Source: Cylindrotheca closterium | Lineage: Eukaryota; Bacillariophyta; Bacillariophyceae; Bacillariales; Bacillariaceae | NCBI GenBank assembly: GCA_933822405.4 | Contig: CAKOGP040001714.1 | Coordinates: forward strand, 310,001 to 374,000 | DNA: 64,000 nt | Direction: 5' to 3' | Part shown: positions 1 to 11,268 of the stretch, one piece after another | Layout of the letters: the number at the start of each line of letters is the position of its first letter | Numbering within the stretch: position 1 is the first letter of the stretch | Program-made: the position numbers and the translations under genes | Notes under the pieces: model-generated | Databases searched by the model: none | Told to the model about the DNA's origin: nothing | The model's input: the letters and a program-made list of their open reading frames with translations, nothing else

Positions 1-314
1 ATGCTTCCAGAATGGAACTAGAACGCCGCCGAATCATGGCAGAAGAGCGATTGGCCAAATCGAAACGAATGTCCCAACGAGTATCCATGCAAGCCAAACG
101 AAAAAAGGCAAAGCAACGACTGGAGGAATCCAAGAAGCGCCTTCGAGGTTTTTTGGCAGCCGAGGATTCTTCCAGTTCGTTGGATACTCGAATTCGAGAC
201 GATGAGAGCTACCACGAATCTAGTACGAGCTTGAGATCTCCTGATTCGGTGGCCGGTTTTCCATACCCTATCCCCACTACTCCTGAGGCAGAATTGAGGA
301 AGGAGGAGGGCTAG
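1..314 (+). CDS. C-terminal part of a charged coiled-coil protein (5' end outside window)
   Basis: The frame is open from the first base of the window to a TAG stop at 312-314, so this is the 3' end of a gene that begins upstream. An internal ATG lies at 12. The visible part is rich in Lys/Arg/Glu with a helical, coiled-coil-like stretch (AKQRLEESKKRLRG), then a Ser/Asp-rich tail. The same pattern of a basic helix containing RLAxSK followed by Ser/Asp-rich sequence occurs near the C-terminus of the next gene (774-1967), so the two may be tandem paralogues. Function unknown. Confidence 0.55.
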   Translation, partial: ASRMELERRRIMAEERLAKSKRMSQRVSMQAKRKKAKQRLEESKKRLRGFLAAEDSSSSLDTRIRDDESYHESSTSLRSPDSVAGFPYPIPTTPEAELRKEEG

Positions 315-773
315 TAGCTCTTGGTGGTGGCTTGGTGCATACCTGAGGGCTGTTCAGAGACATTTATGCGTGGTTTTTCTGGCGTTTACGTCTACCTTAC
401 AGGCGCCAAAGAAGGGATTTGACTATCATATTTGTGGAATCTATCTACCTTCATCGTACTGGTAGGTAGTGTGTTAGCCGTCCAAAATTAGCCGTCGAGG
501 TGCAGATAGTTTCCAGTTTCCGGTTTCAAACAATAAATGTCAACTTTTGATGTATCTGATTGGTCCTAGCCGTTACTTTCCAATTAATGACGTTGCAAAA
601 TTTCCGCCCAATTTTATCTTGTAGCGATTTGCTTGGGGCGGTACTGGGGTGCGGAAAAATAGAAGGGCCGTCACTATTCCGTCTCTGGCACATGTATCGC
701 CGTCACCCAACAAGGAACCTCATTTCAACAGCAGCAGCAGCAAGTCGAAGACAAACAAAGACTTATATACCCA
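315..773. other. Intergenic, no gene seen
   Basis: An AT-rich spacer between two same-strand genes. It has short antisense and sense ORFs without coding character. A CAG run near 730-742 lies just upstream of the next ATG, probably in its 5' UTR. Confidence 0.6.
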
Positions 774-1967
774 ATGCCATTCCTAGAAGGCCTTTTGATA
801 AGCACTCGCAATCTCATCAGTGACATTGGCCGCAGAGAGGGTGTAGGTTCAGATGCAAAAGATGATGACGGTCTTTCACCGATTCATGAAGGTTTAGGAG
901 AAGACAAAGAGGCGGAAGCCGCACCTCAAACGATTGAGCAACTGGAAACTGCCATATCCAGAACAAAGGCCAAGTTTCAGGAAGTAAAAATAGCAGGGAG
1001 ACAAGCAATGGCTGATCAGAGAAAGGAGATTCGTACATTGAAGGCCGGTATGAATCAGTGGGAAGTGAAGCTAAAAAAGCGACAACGAGCGGCATACGAT
1101 GTCCCATATGATCATTATGGCGAGTATATGCGGCGCGAATCTCCCGAAGAAGCACTCGAAGCCACAGAGGAGGACGACGATCTATCACCACCAGCTGCAC
1201 ATCAATCCAATTCAGATCCTACTGCTGCACCAACAATGTCCGAATCAATGGAAAAAAGGCTTTCCAAAATGCTAGAAGCGCAGGTGCTCAAGCACTTGCA
1301 CCTCCTAATGGTGGCAGAGCAACAACTGCACATCCAATCAAACATATGGAATGATATCGTTCTCACACTGCACGAGAAACCAGGCTCTTTGGATCAAGAT
1401 TTTATGGGAGCCAAGCTACGAATTCTAACAGAAATATCCACCAGCGAAAAGACCAAGACGCAATTGGAAAAACAGGGCGAGGCGCAAGTTCGCAAGCAAG
1501 TACTATCCATGTGCAAGCTCAAGCGGGAGGTCGCACAAGAAGTGAAGAAGAAAACATCTCAGTTGGAAGACAAAGTATTCAAAAACGGTGAGGAGGAAAC
1601 TGCAACCATGCAATTGATACGATCTCTGTCTTCGGATACATTCGACAGCGCTGATTTGGGTCCGATCGAAGAAGCCAAAACTGCAAGCCCAGTGGATGCA
1701 CGTCCTAAAATATCACTGTCCCGACAGACTTCTTCTCTCAAGCTCCGATTGGCTCGAGAAAAAGCTGCTGCCCGATTGGCAGAATCCAAGCAACGATTCA
1801 CCTCGACTTCCTCCATTTCCATCAATTCCGATCTCATCAGTTTGGATTCCATCAGTGAACACAATGAGCGATCGGGAATTCCAGTGGAAACGAAACTCGA
1901 CGATGACGACGATAACAAAAGGCTGTCACCCTCAGGCGTGAACGAGTTTCCAAGTCCAGTTGTGTGA
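774..1967 (+). CDS. Hypothetical coiled-coil protein, 397 aa
   Basis: Single uninterrupted frame from ATG 774 to TGA. I recognise no named domain. About residues 55-100 and 155-270 are predicted by eye as long charged helices, such as EQLETAISRTKAKFQE and the Lys/Glu-rich SEKTKTQLEKQGEAQVRKQV. They are separated by acidic linkers (EEDDD). The C-terminal 80 residues contain a basic helix (LREKAAARLAESKQR type) followed by Ser/Ile/Asp-rich sequence and an acidic DDDDD run. No signal peptide or membrane segment is visible. The resemblance to the partial gene at the window start suggests tandem duplication. A scaffold or cytoskeletal role is possible but not shown. Confidence 0.75.
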   Translation: MPFLEGLLISTRNLISDIGRREGVGSDAKDDDGLSPIHEGLGEDKEAEAAPQTIEQLETAISRTKAKFQEVKIAGRQAMADQRKEIRTLKAGMNQWEVKLKKRQRAAYDVPYDHYGEYMRRESPEEALEATEEDDDLSPPAAHQSNSDPTAAPTMSESMEKRLSKMLEAQVLKHLHLLMVAEQQLHIQSNIWNDIVLTLHEKPGSLDQDFMGAKLRILTEISTSEKTKTQLEKQGEAQVRKQVLSMCKLKREVAQEVKKKTSQLEDKVFKNGEEETATMQLIRSLSSDTFDSADLGPIEEAKTASPVDARPKISLSRQTSSLKLRLAREKAAARLAESKQRFTSTSSISINSDLISLDSISEHNERSGIPVETKLDDDDDNKRLSPSGVNEFPSPVV

Positions 1968-2093
1968 GATGGACACATGGTGACAGATCATTGCTCAAGT
2001 TCCTCCTCTTTGTGGCTGCACCAGATCTACAATTCACAAAGCTAGACTTTTAGAATAATAGGCTATCAACTACTACCCTATATATATCTACTG

Positions 2094-3962
2094 CTACTGG
2101 TACATAGCAGAAGTTTGACTCGTTTTGCGAAACAGTGCTTCTGTTGCCTTGGCGTCTGGAATCGACTGATAGGAAAAGTATTGCATTCGTCGCTTCTTAT
2201 ATGCCGAAAGGCCCAACACGATAAAGCAAATGAAAAATGCCACTACCAGTGGCCTTTCTTCTGGCGGCGGCTCATCCGATTCGATTGGTGGTGGCGGTGG
2301 GGGGTCGATTATTTCCAATATCGACTCTGACTTTTTGCACTTCCAGTTTGCTTCTATGTAGTCCTTCCAGAGATCGGTCGTCGATTCGTTCAGTTTAGGA
2401 TTGTCTGCCTTTTTGACTGTGATCGAATCAATCGCTGGCGTACCAGTCACATTGGCGATTCGTCCTTTCAGGTAATCTGCATAGTAAAGAGGCGTCAACA
2501 CTCGATAGTGTTGATCCAAGTCCAGAATTCCAGTGTTCAACGTCGTTGCAATTGCCCAAGTAGGCAGTTGTTTACCTTCTGGCAAAATGGAGTTTGGTTT
2601 GAGTGCACCGTGCGAATGTGGAGGAACTTCAATACCCAGAGCCTCAAGTAGCTTTGTAGCTGGAACGTCTACCGCCACCTCAAGTATGGTTTGATTGAAC
2701 GGACATACGGATATCACATCGTCAATAAGAATTTTGCCATTCATCAGGTCATATCGCAAAGATCCTGTCCCTTCGACATATACTTTCCCCGGTGTCTGAA
2801 GCAGGCGCTCCGGAATGATTTGATGAATATACAGCCCCCATAAGGACAGCTTCTCGTTGATTGGAGTTGCGAGTTCATAGACATGGGGCGAACAACCAAC
2901 CGTTTTCAGTAGACCCATGTCACCTTGGGTTGTATGGATTTTGTCAGTCAGACGGATTCCTTCCATTGTTGGAAGGTTGTTTGTCGAGTTGTCAGTGGCA
3001 TGCAAGATTTCAGTCAATATATCTCGACTGGTGTCAATGAACAAATGCGGGAATTTCTCTTCCGGTGATAATGGCGAGTCGATAGCCGCATCGGCAGGAT
3101 TCCAACTCATAAAGCCAATGGTATCCAAAAACCTGCCAGCTTCAAAACTCACAGAATTCTCGTCCAAGACCTCGTACCTTCTTAGATGCGTATGCCCCGT
3201 CACAAATGCCACCGAGCAATTCGTGTGCTCTCGTATGGCATCAAGAATGATTTGCACCAAGGGGTCTGTCACATGCATGTGTGCCATGACCAGTATCGTG
3301 TCATATTCTTCGTTCACAAGTACATGCTGAAACCATGACTGTCGGACCACATCTTGCACATTCTCCACAATCGTATTCTTGGAATGCCCTTGAAAATTGA
3401 ACAGAAATCCAAAGGTAAGGGTTGTGGATGCCCTTCCTCTCAGTATGCAGTATTGACTTCCCAGAGTCTGTCGAGTTGGTTCATAGAGCGTGTTGGACGT
3501 CAAATAGTGCCCGTTCCAATCTGGAATGAACTCGTCCAAGATAAAGTCGATCGTAGCATTATCGTACAGTTCATGGTTCCCCAAGTTTATGACATCAAAG
3601 GGCATTTGTTTCAGCAACGGAGTCAAGTACCTTGGTGGCCTCGTGCTGAGTCCGGTTCCATCCATAAAATCTCCATTCATGACCAAATACAAATCCATAT
3701 CTTGTTCTTGTTGTGAGTCCACAAATTTGTGCAGACGTTGCACAAAGCTCAGAACATCCCCATAGTCTACATTCATATTGGATTCGTGTCGTTCATGTCC
3801 AGCAATCCAAGAATGAACGTCCGTCAAGACCAGCAAATTCACAGTTCCCCACGGAAGTCCTTCCAATGCTGCCGATGCTGACGATGATTCGTTCAAAGCT
3901 GCCCCCACTAACGTTAGCAGGAGCAACAGCGTAACAGCAATTATTCGATAAAGCTGTATCAT
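2094..3962 (-). CDS. 5'-nucleotidase / UshA-type metallophosphoesterase, membrane-anchored, 622 aa
   Basis: Hydrolase of the calcineurin-like two-metal family, probably acting on extracellular nucleotides or other phosphoesters. Residues 1-21 form a signal peptide. The metal-site motifs appear in order: TDVHSW (Asp48, His50), NGDFMDG (Asp98), NLGNHELY (Asn129, His130), VMAHMH, and GHTHLR. After about residue 350 comes the substrate-binding C-terminal domain of 5'-nucleotidases, ending near the ITVKKADNP region. Unlike many eukaryotic ecto-5'-nucleotidases with a GPI tail, this one has an acidic/proline linker (DPPPPPP), one transmembrane helix (about 576-595, LVVAFFICFIVLGLS) and a short basic/tyrosine-containing cytosolic tail. 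Single exon. In diatoms such enzymes commonly serve phosphate scavenging; that role is inference here. Confidence 0.85.
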   Translation of the reverse strand: MIQLYRIIAVTLLLLLTLVGAALNESSSASAALEGLPWGTVNLLVLTDVHSWIAGHERHESNMNVDYGDVLSFVQRLHKFVDSQQEQDMDLYLVMNGDFMDGTGLSTRPPRYLTPLLKQMPFDVINLGNHELYDNATIDFILDEFIPDWNGHYLTSNTLYEPTRQTLGSQYCILRGRASTTLTFGFLFNFQGHSKNTIVENVQDVVRQSWFQHVLVNEEYDTILVMAHMHVTDPLVQIILDAIREHTNCSVAFVTGHTHLRRYEVLDENSVSFEAGRFLDTIGFMSWNPADAAIDSPLSPEEKFPHLFIDTSRDILTEILHATDNSTNNLPTMEGIRLTDKIHTTQGDMGLLKTVGCSPHVYELATPINEKLSLWGLYIHQIIPERLLQTPGKVYVEGTGSLRYDLMNGKILIDDVISVCPFNQTILEVAVDVPATKLLEALGIEVPPHSHGALKPNSILPEGKQLPTWAIATTLNTGILDLDQHYRVLTPLYYADYLKGRIANVTGTPAIDSITVKKADNPKLNESTTDLWKDYIEANWKCKKSESILEIIDPPPPPPIESDEPPPEERPLVVAFFICFIVLGLSAYKKRRMQYFSYQSIPDAKATEALFRKTSQTSAMYQ

Positions 3963-5050
3963 TGTGACAGCAATGTATTATTTATTGATTGGATGGTATC
4001 ATACAAAAAAAGGGAGCTTTATATGAGGAAAAGAGAGGTCGATGTTGAGAATTCCAATATTTTATAGAAGCGTGTTCAAAATAACGTCGTATTGTCAAAC
4101 AAACGAAAGAAAATCATCACGATCGGATACGCGCATGTTGGTACAGTATGCGCGCATTTCCAACAACGTAGGTTGGACGGACGTACAGCTACAGTCTATT
4201 TGGTCGGAAAAGTAAGACACAGATGCAATAGCGCAATGAAAGAATGCTACCACCATCGTCATGGATACTTTCCGATGATACCCACCTTTTTAGAACCACT
4301 TTAAAAAATTGGAATTCCGCCTACCTCTTAGATTCCCGCTAGTGGCATGCAATTAATGCACATATTTGTGAGCATTCACTCACCACAACAACAGAACAAT
4401 GATCAGAACCACCCACAAGCTCCTGTGGATACTATCGGAATGAATGAATCAAGCATTGATTCATATCATTAAAAAGTGGAAGTAGGGAAAAAATGAAACA
4501 TCAATCGGAGGTGACAAAATCTTCTCTATTTCGTATCGATTTAGAGCATACTGTATTAATAAAGCGTTTTTGTTTTAGCTGCTGCACGATTCATTCATCG
4601 TTCAAGCACAGGGAATAATAGACCTCTTTAGCTAGTAGCTACAGCCGCATAACGAAGCGAACCAATCATACTGTAGGTGCTGTAGAAAGACGCGGTGCAT
4701 TTCCGTCACCTTTTGAGAAATGAGAAGAAATTTTAAAAGCGATCCAATTGCACCTGGGACAGCTGTCTTTGCAGTTGTTTCTTATCTCACCTGGCACAAA
4801 TCCGTCGCTTCTGCCTCAGAATGAGTGAGTCAGTCAATCCCCTCCTTCTACTTTTCGTAAAGCAGTCGTTAAATACGTCGACAATTTTCCATTGGCCTCC
4901 ATTGCACCGAACGTCAAATACAGCTGTTTTTGTCAGCTGTCGTTAAATCAATTGACGTGGTGTGTCGCACAGTTGGCGCATTTCACAGTTGGCGTGGGCA
5001 ACAATTCACAAACCCACAGGATAGACCCCAAAAAAAAATTGCCATCATTG
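3963..5050. other. Divergent intergenic region, possible 5' exon of the next gene
   Basis: This 1.1-kb spacer separates two divergently transcribed genes. It is AT-rich and holds no convincing ORF. The frame of the downstream gene stays open back to about 4892 but begins there with TTG, not ATG. A CACAG|G acceptor-like site near 5020 leaves room for an upstream coding exon that I cannot define. Confidence 0.4.
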
Positions 5051-6572
5051 ATGCAAATGTGCCAGGATTTTCTTGATGAAGATGAAAGACGGAGAGCTTC
5101 ACAGATGAATGAACTGATAATAAGTGAAAGCTCTACGTTGTCTCCTATAGACCGGCATCGGGTGTTGCTGGAAGTTCATGGCTTTCATCCTCGAACAACC
5201 GAGCCCAGTGGCCCCATCGTCGACACCTTGCTAGATCGGATACGGAAACAAGCCTCGATGGTCCGGAATAGGAAAGCCTACAACAAAGCCCTCTTCCTCA
5301 ATCCTAGTTACACCGATAGTCCATCCTTCCTTATGATGTTCCTCCGTTCCGAAAACTTTAATCCAATCAAGGCCGCTCATCGGATTGTCCTCCATTTTGA
5401 AACCAAGCTGTCTCTTTTTGGAATGGACAAGCTAGCAACAAAAATAACACACGATGACCTGTCCGGTGACGATAAGCTCGCTTTATCAACGGGGGCGATA
5501 CAGGTTTTACCAGTAAAAGACCGGTCCGGTCGAACAATCCTCTACGAAACCGCAAGATCTCTTGGGTATCGGAGCATCCAAAGTCAGGTATGTGCAGACA
5601 TGCTGTAAGAGCTGCCTTTTTTTTTGCATTTGTATCGCATTTGTATTGCAAATCAGTTTTAAAAAAAGCTGAACGATGCTGACTTTATTTGTCTTTTTTA
5701 ATTTCATTGCACAGCTCCGGGTGCATTGGTACATGCTGATGTCTGTCATCGAAACCAGTGATCCGGATGCACAAAAGGAGGGGGTAGTTCGAGTATTTTA
5801 CAATCTCGACTCGAAAGCTCACAACATACTATCACACAACGAATTCATACAAAAGGGATCTATCTTTTCAAGGGCTTTGCCCATCAAGAATATGGGGCTG
5901 CACTTTTGTTACAACAGTGGTTCCTTGGTGCCGATGCTTTCAGCTGTACAATTGGCAGTTGGAGTAGATGGCCGATCGCGATTGCGAGATCACTTTGGTA
6001 AATACAAGAACAACAAAAACAAGACATGTTTGTGCCTGATAAATCAACCGGCGTCTAACTATCATTGTTGATGCCTCTTTTCTTTCTGTCTTCTCTCAGG
6101 AAACGAAGTACAAGTCAAGCAAAAGCTTGAAGATTTCAATATACCAGCATCAGCCCTCCCATCAGTTTCCCACGATGCTGTTTCCACTGACTACCTAGAT
6201 CAATACCTCCTACGAATAAAACAGGCGGAGGAAAAAGAAAGGAGTATGACAAATGGCGAAATAATGCAACCCCTTTCTCCCGACGTCATTCTGGGAAGGG
6301 GTCGCCATCAACAGGAACACCCAGGAAACCTACGATTGGCACAGCTTGTAGACTCAAAGCGACAAGAATATTCCAAGCTTCGAAAACTAGAAAAGAGTCG
6401 CATTATCCGAGAGATAGTGGAGCGATACGAATCTTCTGGTGGCCGCTTTGTGGAGCGATATGAGGAAAAAGGGACCATGCAGTGGCGCGAATCCAGCAGC
6501 GATGCTCGGCGCGAAAAAGTCAGCCAACTATTTAGAACAAAGACAACGCGCAATAGCGAGTTCTTTGCATAG
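5051..6572 (+). CDS. CRAL-TRIO-like domain fused to diatom DUF6824 domain, about 430 aa
   Basis: Inferred exons 5051-5587, 5715-5997, 6100-6572, with donors gtatgt and gtaaat, acceptors cacag and ctcag, and continuous frame. The first half resembles the CRAL-TRIO/Sec14 lipid-binding fold: an N-terminal helical FLMMFLRSENFNPIKAAHR stretch (as in LRFLRARKF.. of Sec14), then PVKDRSGRTILYE, which matches the D.xGRpvly strand. The C-terminal 100 residues carry PDVILGRGRHQQEHPGN followed by a basic helix region (KSRIIREIVERYESSGGRF). This is the pattern of the stramenopile domain DUF6824, often found in putative regulators. The start is the first ATG in the open frame; an upstream exon is possible. 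The combination suggests a lipid-responsive regulator, which is inference. Confidence 0.7.
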
Positions 6573-6695
6573 ACTAACAAACACAAAAACACAATATAGA
6601 AACACATGATAGAAGAAGTTTTGCGTGTTTTTGTGTTATGTATTTCATTGTATTCTTGACTTCTGCCATGGCCCATTGCACGCACCATGTCATTT

Positions 6696-8243
6696 TTAAT
6701 CCAGCGCCTTCTTCAGAGAATCACCAATCCGCGACCTTAGTTCCTCACTCTCTTCAAGTGACAGACCGACATCCATACTCTTCCGGCGATATCGTGGACG
6801 ATTCGGTGCCGGACGTTGCCGAGTTGCTGCCTTATCGTCGGGAGAATTCAGAGATGAACTAATCCGCTGCCTTAGTTCTTCACTTTCTTGCGCTGACAAT
6901 CTGACATCCATACTCTTCCGACGAACTCGTGGACGATTCGCTGCCTTTCCATCCGTGATTGCATCAAATCGAGACTTTGCCCGTTCTCGGGCTGTTGCTG
7001 GTGCTTCGTCTCCGCCAACAATACCGATACTGGACCTCCGAATCGCTCGTCGTGCAGCCCTGTCAACTCTAGAATCCCCCATTTTGGCGTCGAGGGATAA
7101 TCCTTGACCCAGTCCACTTTCCGCAGGTGCAGGATTGAGTCTTGCCAGAGTCCGACGAGCCCTAGCATTTGCTAAGACTTCTTCAGACGCAGCAGCACTA
7201 GTCCCATTGGGCTCGTCAAGAGAAAGGTCGTTGACAGGAGGTGGAGGAATTGGTTGTGATTTGAAGTCTTCCTCATCAAGCGCCTTAAGGACGTCTGTTG
7301 ACTCGGGGGACACCATGCCAAGAAGATCAGAGGTGGTGATGGCATCCTCGCCATCATCTACCTTCTTCTTTTTCTTCTTCACCTTTTTCTTCTTTTTCTT
7401 GGACATGACAGACCTCTCGTCACTAGACTTCTTCTTCGATTTCTTTGATAGAACTGATCCATCATCTCGCTTTATCTTCTTCACCTTTTTCTTCGTTTTC
7501 TTCACTGGTTCTCCTTCGGTGGGTTCTTCTTCCGGTTCCTCCTTAGTATCGTCTTCCTGCTTCTCCTTGTCAAGGAACTTGAAAAAAGAATCGTAGTCGT
7601 CGACACCTTCTTCACTACTGCTTTCACCAGTAGCTTCACCTTTGCTAGTATCATCGCCATCATCATCCGATTCGCCTTCATCAGATTCAGCTTCGTTCAG
7701 CGTCATCATCTGCGGTATCTTTTTCTTCACCTGTTTGGTGTTTGACTTCGACTTTTGTCCCTTTCGTAGAGCTGACATTGGTGAGAGTAGTTGTTCTGCA
7801 AATGCAGCCTTAGCGTCAGAATCATCCTCTAGATAAGTGTCACATCTGCTTGCATCAACGCTGATATCGTCCTGTCCGTAATTCACGGACATGTCATCAA
7901 AACCTCCACCGGCAAATGGATCTTCGTAAGCCGCGTCATCATCGTCAGCATCCTGAGTGGCGCCTGTATTCTTCTTTTTCTTCCATTCCTTCACAATTTT
8001 TCCTGCTATACTTCCCCGCCTAACACTTTTTTTGTTGTTGGACGCATTGGGATCTTGTTGCCAGTCTCCAAAGCTATCATCTGCTGTATTGCCTGATGTC
8101 GTGGACCCAGAGTTCTTTTCACCATAGTGCTCGTATTCCAAATCATCTTCAGTATCAGCAAGGCTGGTTCCTTTTTTCTTTTTCTTTTTCTTCAGAAAAT
8201 TAATATTGCCAATATCTGGCTTTATGGTCGACAACCGTTGCAT
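6696..8243 (-). CDS. Lys/Ser/Asp-rich protein with repeated RRKSMDV motifs, 515 aa
   Basis: Single exon from ATG 8243. Low-complexity, apparently disordered protein. It has an N-terminal KKKKKKKG run, acidic segments, several KKKKKKVKKKKKK-type lysine blocks in the middle, and a C-terminal part with two tandem 40-residue units. Each unit contains RRKSMDV, LSxxESEELR and RI..SL. A related RRSSIGI site precedes them. RRxS matches the basic-residue consensus for AGC-type kinases, so these are candidate phosphosites. No enzymatic domain seen. The lysine-rich/acid-rich style resembles the gene at 35046-36879 but without clear homology. Confidence 0.75.
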   Translation of the reverse strand: MQRLSTIKPDIGNINFLKKKKKKKGTSLADTEDDLEYEHYGEKNSGSTTSGNTADDSFGDWQQDPNASNNKKSVRRGSIAGKIVKEWKKKKNTGATQDADDDDAAYEDPFAGGGFDDMSVNYGQDDISVDASRCDTYLEDDSDAKAAFAEQLLSPMSALRKGQKSKSNTKQVKKKIPQMMTLNEAESDEGESDDDGDDTSKGEATGESSSEEGVDDYDSFFKFLDKEKQEDDTKEEPEEEPTEGEPVKKTKKKVKKIKRDDGSVLSKKSKKKSSDERSVMSKKKKKKVKKKKKKVDDGEDAITTSDLLGMVSPESTDVLKALDEEDFKSQPIPPPPVNDLSLDEPNGTSAAASEEVLANARARRTLARLNPAPAESGLGQGLSLDAKMGDSRVDRAARRAIRRSSIGIVGGDEAPATARERAKSRFDAITDGKAANRPRVRRKSMDVRLSAQESEELRQRISSSLNSPDDKAATRQRPAPNRPRYRRKSMDVGLSLEESEELRSRIGDSLKKALD

Positions 8244-8737
8244 AGCTCGACTGTACTAGCAATGCTTGTTGCCTCGTTGCTGTGACTCTAGCACCTCTTG
8301 GTTTCAAAGTAATGCTTTGATTTCTGTTAAGGCTCTTTGTCTTGAAATCATCATCAAGAGACACACAAGGAAAACTCCCAACGGTACAGCAGTAGAGAAC
8401 GTACTACCTTCTACGCGCTCTTTTGTTAGGAATGACCCTTGACCGCGCGAGTCGTGCATGAAGAATCAAATACAGGCGAATCATAAAGTCTCAAGGACCG
8501 CAGGGGGAAATCTGATCGAAAAGTGGTACCAGGGATTAGGGGTACCGGTGCTTTCGGAGTAGACATGACACAGTAATACGTTGTACGTGTACTTTGTCTT
8601 TCAAAATAATCTTCCCTTGAAATATTGTGTTGCTAAATTACACTTGGTACCTAGAGAACTCTTGTTGGTATATTGGTTCTATCCCAAAAAATACCAGAAA
8701 GCTCAACCTCCCACATGCACAGTAAGCGAAAATAATA
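8244..8737. other. Intergenic, GTACC-containing spacer
   Basis: Nearly 500 bp between two minus-strand genes, no gene seen. Contains GGGGTACCGGTGC and GGTACC palindromic words that recur elsewhere in the window. Confidence 0.5.
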
Positions 8738-11268
8738 TCAGAAACTGGGTGCCTGATCATTGAATACTGGGTCGGGCACAGGAGCACCTCCTGGTCCAAT
8801 ACCAGAAACAGATACCGTCCGACGGATGTTAGCATCAGATCGAACGTTTTTGGTGCGAACATTACGCCTGCCCAAGGGTGGCAGAATCGCACCAGGGACC
8901 TCCAGCTGCGTGCTGCTATAAACCCTCGATGGCATGGTCGCTGACTCTTGATGCTGCACATGCAGTGCCTCCATTGGAGGTTCGCTCCCTGAGAATTCAG
9001 AATTGCCAGGGTCCATTGTTTTATTCAAGCACATGTACTCCGAGACAAGAAGACGCGCAAGTTCTGACTGACTCCTCGTGTTGTCCTTGGCGTATGCGTT
9101 GTAGCTTCCTTCCAGGATTTCAACCAACTCTTTCTCTTTCTCTGATCGGTTGGAAGGACGTTTCAGCAACAAGATTCGCATTCCCATCATTTGCAAAGAC
9201 ATATCTTGTTGTGGAGGACGATCCGAGTTCGAAGCAGAGGCCAATTCATTTCCAAGCAAGGATATCATCTGGTCGACAACGACAGATTTACCAGTGTGCT
9301 CAGAAGTACCGGTACACACTTCAGTGATCGCTGGGTGGCCTTCTTGATTCAATTCTTTAGGCCGGGGGTTTCCCATTTCAATAACTAGCTTCCATTTGGG
9401 TGTTGGCACGTAGCTAACAAGTTCGCTGGTGCATCGGGATACCAAGGATTCGTCTTCCTCAAGTTTCGACGAACTGTAGAACACCACAACTATTCGACCT
9501 ACACCAGGAGTGCTGATGGGAATTCCAATTGCCGTACGGAGACCGTACGCTTCTGCACCCTTGGATCTTGCAAAAAATGCTGGGTTGGATAGATGGGAAT
9601 CCCATTGAGCTTTACCAGTTGTGTAAGCTCTTCCTGGAAGCCCTTGGTTCGGACGAAATGTGAAAGTCTTGGAAAACTCTCCAAATGTCTTCAGAGTATC
9701 AAATAATATCCCACCTTGGTCGCGTCTGGTGGCATGCCCCGCATGAAGCAGCTGAACTTCCTCGCCGCTTCCATGGGCAAATGATGGTACCCACACGTCA
9801 GCATGTTGAAAGGGAAGCTTCCTGTCTTCCATGAAACGAGAAATTTCCGCCAAGAAGGGATCATCCGAAGAGGGTAGAGCTTGCGGAACGGGCAGTGCAA
9901 CGTCGTCTTCGTCGAAAGGACTGCTGAAATTGTTTTCATCTTGATCATACAAAGACAGAATGGCACTGTCGAGATCCTCGCAATGTGCCCGTTGATGGAT
10001 TGGAGGGCCGGGACTAGAGGACTTCACAGTCAGCTCCATGCCAAAGGCGGACATAGAAGATGAGGTGGGCATGGGCTTTGAAGCAATCTCTTGAAGCATG
10101 GGCTCGCTTCGTGCTTGCTTCAATGGACGATGCTGCCCTGTGCTGCAGCCACCCAATCCCATTCGCTTTCGGCGAACGATGCGCATTTGCTCTTCGGTCT
10201 TGGAAGCCATGCACTCAAATTCATCCACACTAGATATCCAGTCGTTGGCGTCTAGTCCTTTGAATCCAGTTTCGATGCATAGATTTGAAAAGTAAGCTCG
10301 CCATTGCTTGATAAGGTTAAACTTGAGTTCCAACTGCGCAACCTTGGTCGGCATGCTGGAAATGAAGCGATCCTGGAGAGCACCAAAGACTTCATAATCC
10401 TCTTTTGTCGGTACTGAAACTTGCGTTTGTTTGACTTCAAAAGATCGTGTGCTGAGCCTGGCGTTTTTCATCTTCTTGGTCAATCGACTGGCTTTACACA
10501 AGAGAACGTCGCCCAAGAAGGTAGACAGCTTGACTCCTTGTGGCAGTGGAAGTACGCCCTTATCAAACGCCTGGACCAAATGATCCACAAAAGCAACTTC
10601 TCCTTCGGTCCATCGTCCAGTGCGTGCATTGTCCGTATCGGAAAGTGTACTACTGACTGTGTTTCGTCCCTGGGAAAACACTAGATATCTGGCTTCAACA
10701 TCCGCATCATCATCATTGTAGACCTTGCTCTTGCTCTTCTTCAGCACATCCGCCTTGCGCAGACGGACAGAATCTTCCAAGTCATGGAAGGAAAGGGGCT
10801 TCAAGTACAATCCAGTGACAGCTGTGTTGCAGCAAGGACAACCTTGTCCATCCCCGTTTTCCTTGGTAATCCCATTAATTACGAAATTCCGGGGGAGACA
10901 TCTCTGTTTAGAACACAATCGCGAACAAAATAATGTGTCAGATGGGGATATTTGGGGATTACTGTTAATTAAAAAACTGCGAATTCGCGGTATTTCACGC
11001 CTTAAAATACCAACGATGAGTCCCGATTTGGGGAGAGATGGGGAGAACCGCTGCACACGTTCAAACGATAGAAATTCTGGGTTGGAGAACGAATGAATCG
11101 ATTACCACGGATGCTCAATGTTGCAACGACGATGTTCAAAGCCTCGAAACAGATAAGGTAACAAATTGAACTCACTGAATGGATATGACAGCCGCACCTA
11201 TTGATGCGAATGTCTGCTCCCCAGTAGCCACATGTCCTGCAAGCTGCAGGATCTTTCATTTCAGCCAT
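8738..11268 (-). CDS. Putative regulator: split RING-like finger, Myb/SANT-like segment, GAF-like region, about 752 aa (copy 1)
   Basis: Two inferred exons: 11268-11176 (donor gtgagt) and 10903-8738 (acceptor aacag). The intron interrupts a zinc-finger-like motif: CRTC and CGCHIHS in exon 1, RCLP and CPCC in exon 2, together C-x2-C..C-x-C-x2-H-x2-C..C-x2-C. Next comes a segment TGRWTEGEVAFVDHLV..KLSTFLGDVLLCKASRLTKK, whose spacing of W and basic residues resembles a Myb/SANT helix bundle. Around residues 400-560 lies a GAF-like region (HADVWVPSF, GLPGRAYTTGKAQW, RTAIGIPISTPGVGRIVVVFYS) similar in layout to sensory/GAF domains of plant regulators. A paralogue with the same intron lies just upstream at 12064-14726. 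A DNA-binding or signalling regulator is the likely role; the ligand is unknown. Confidence 0.7.

Noticed and set aside
4892..5050. Upstream extension of the DUF6824 gene start to 4892
   Set aside because: It begins at TTG, and the first ATG in frame is 5051. The extension may be intron or UTR.
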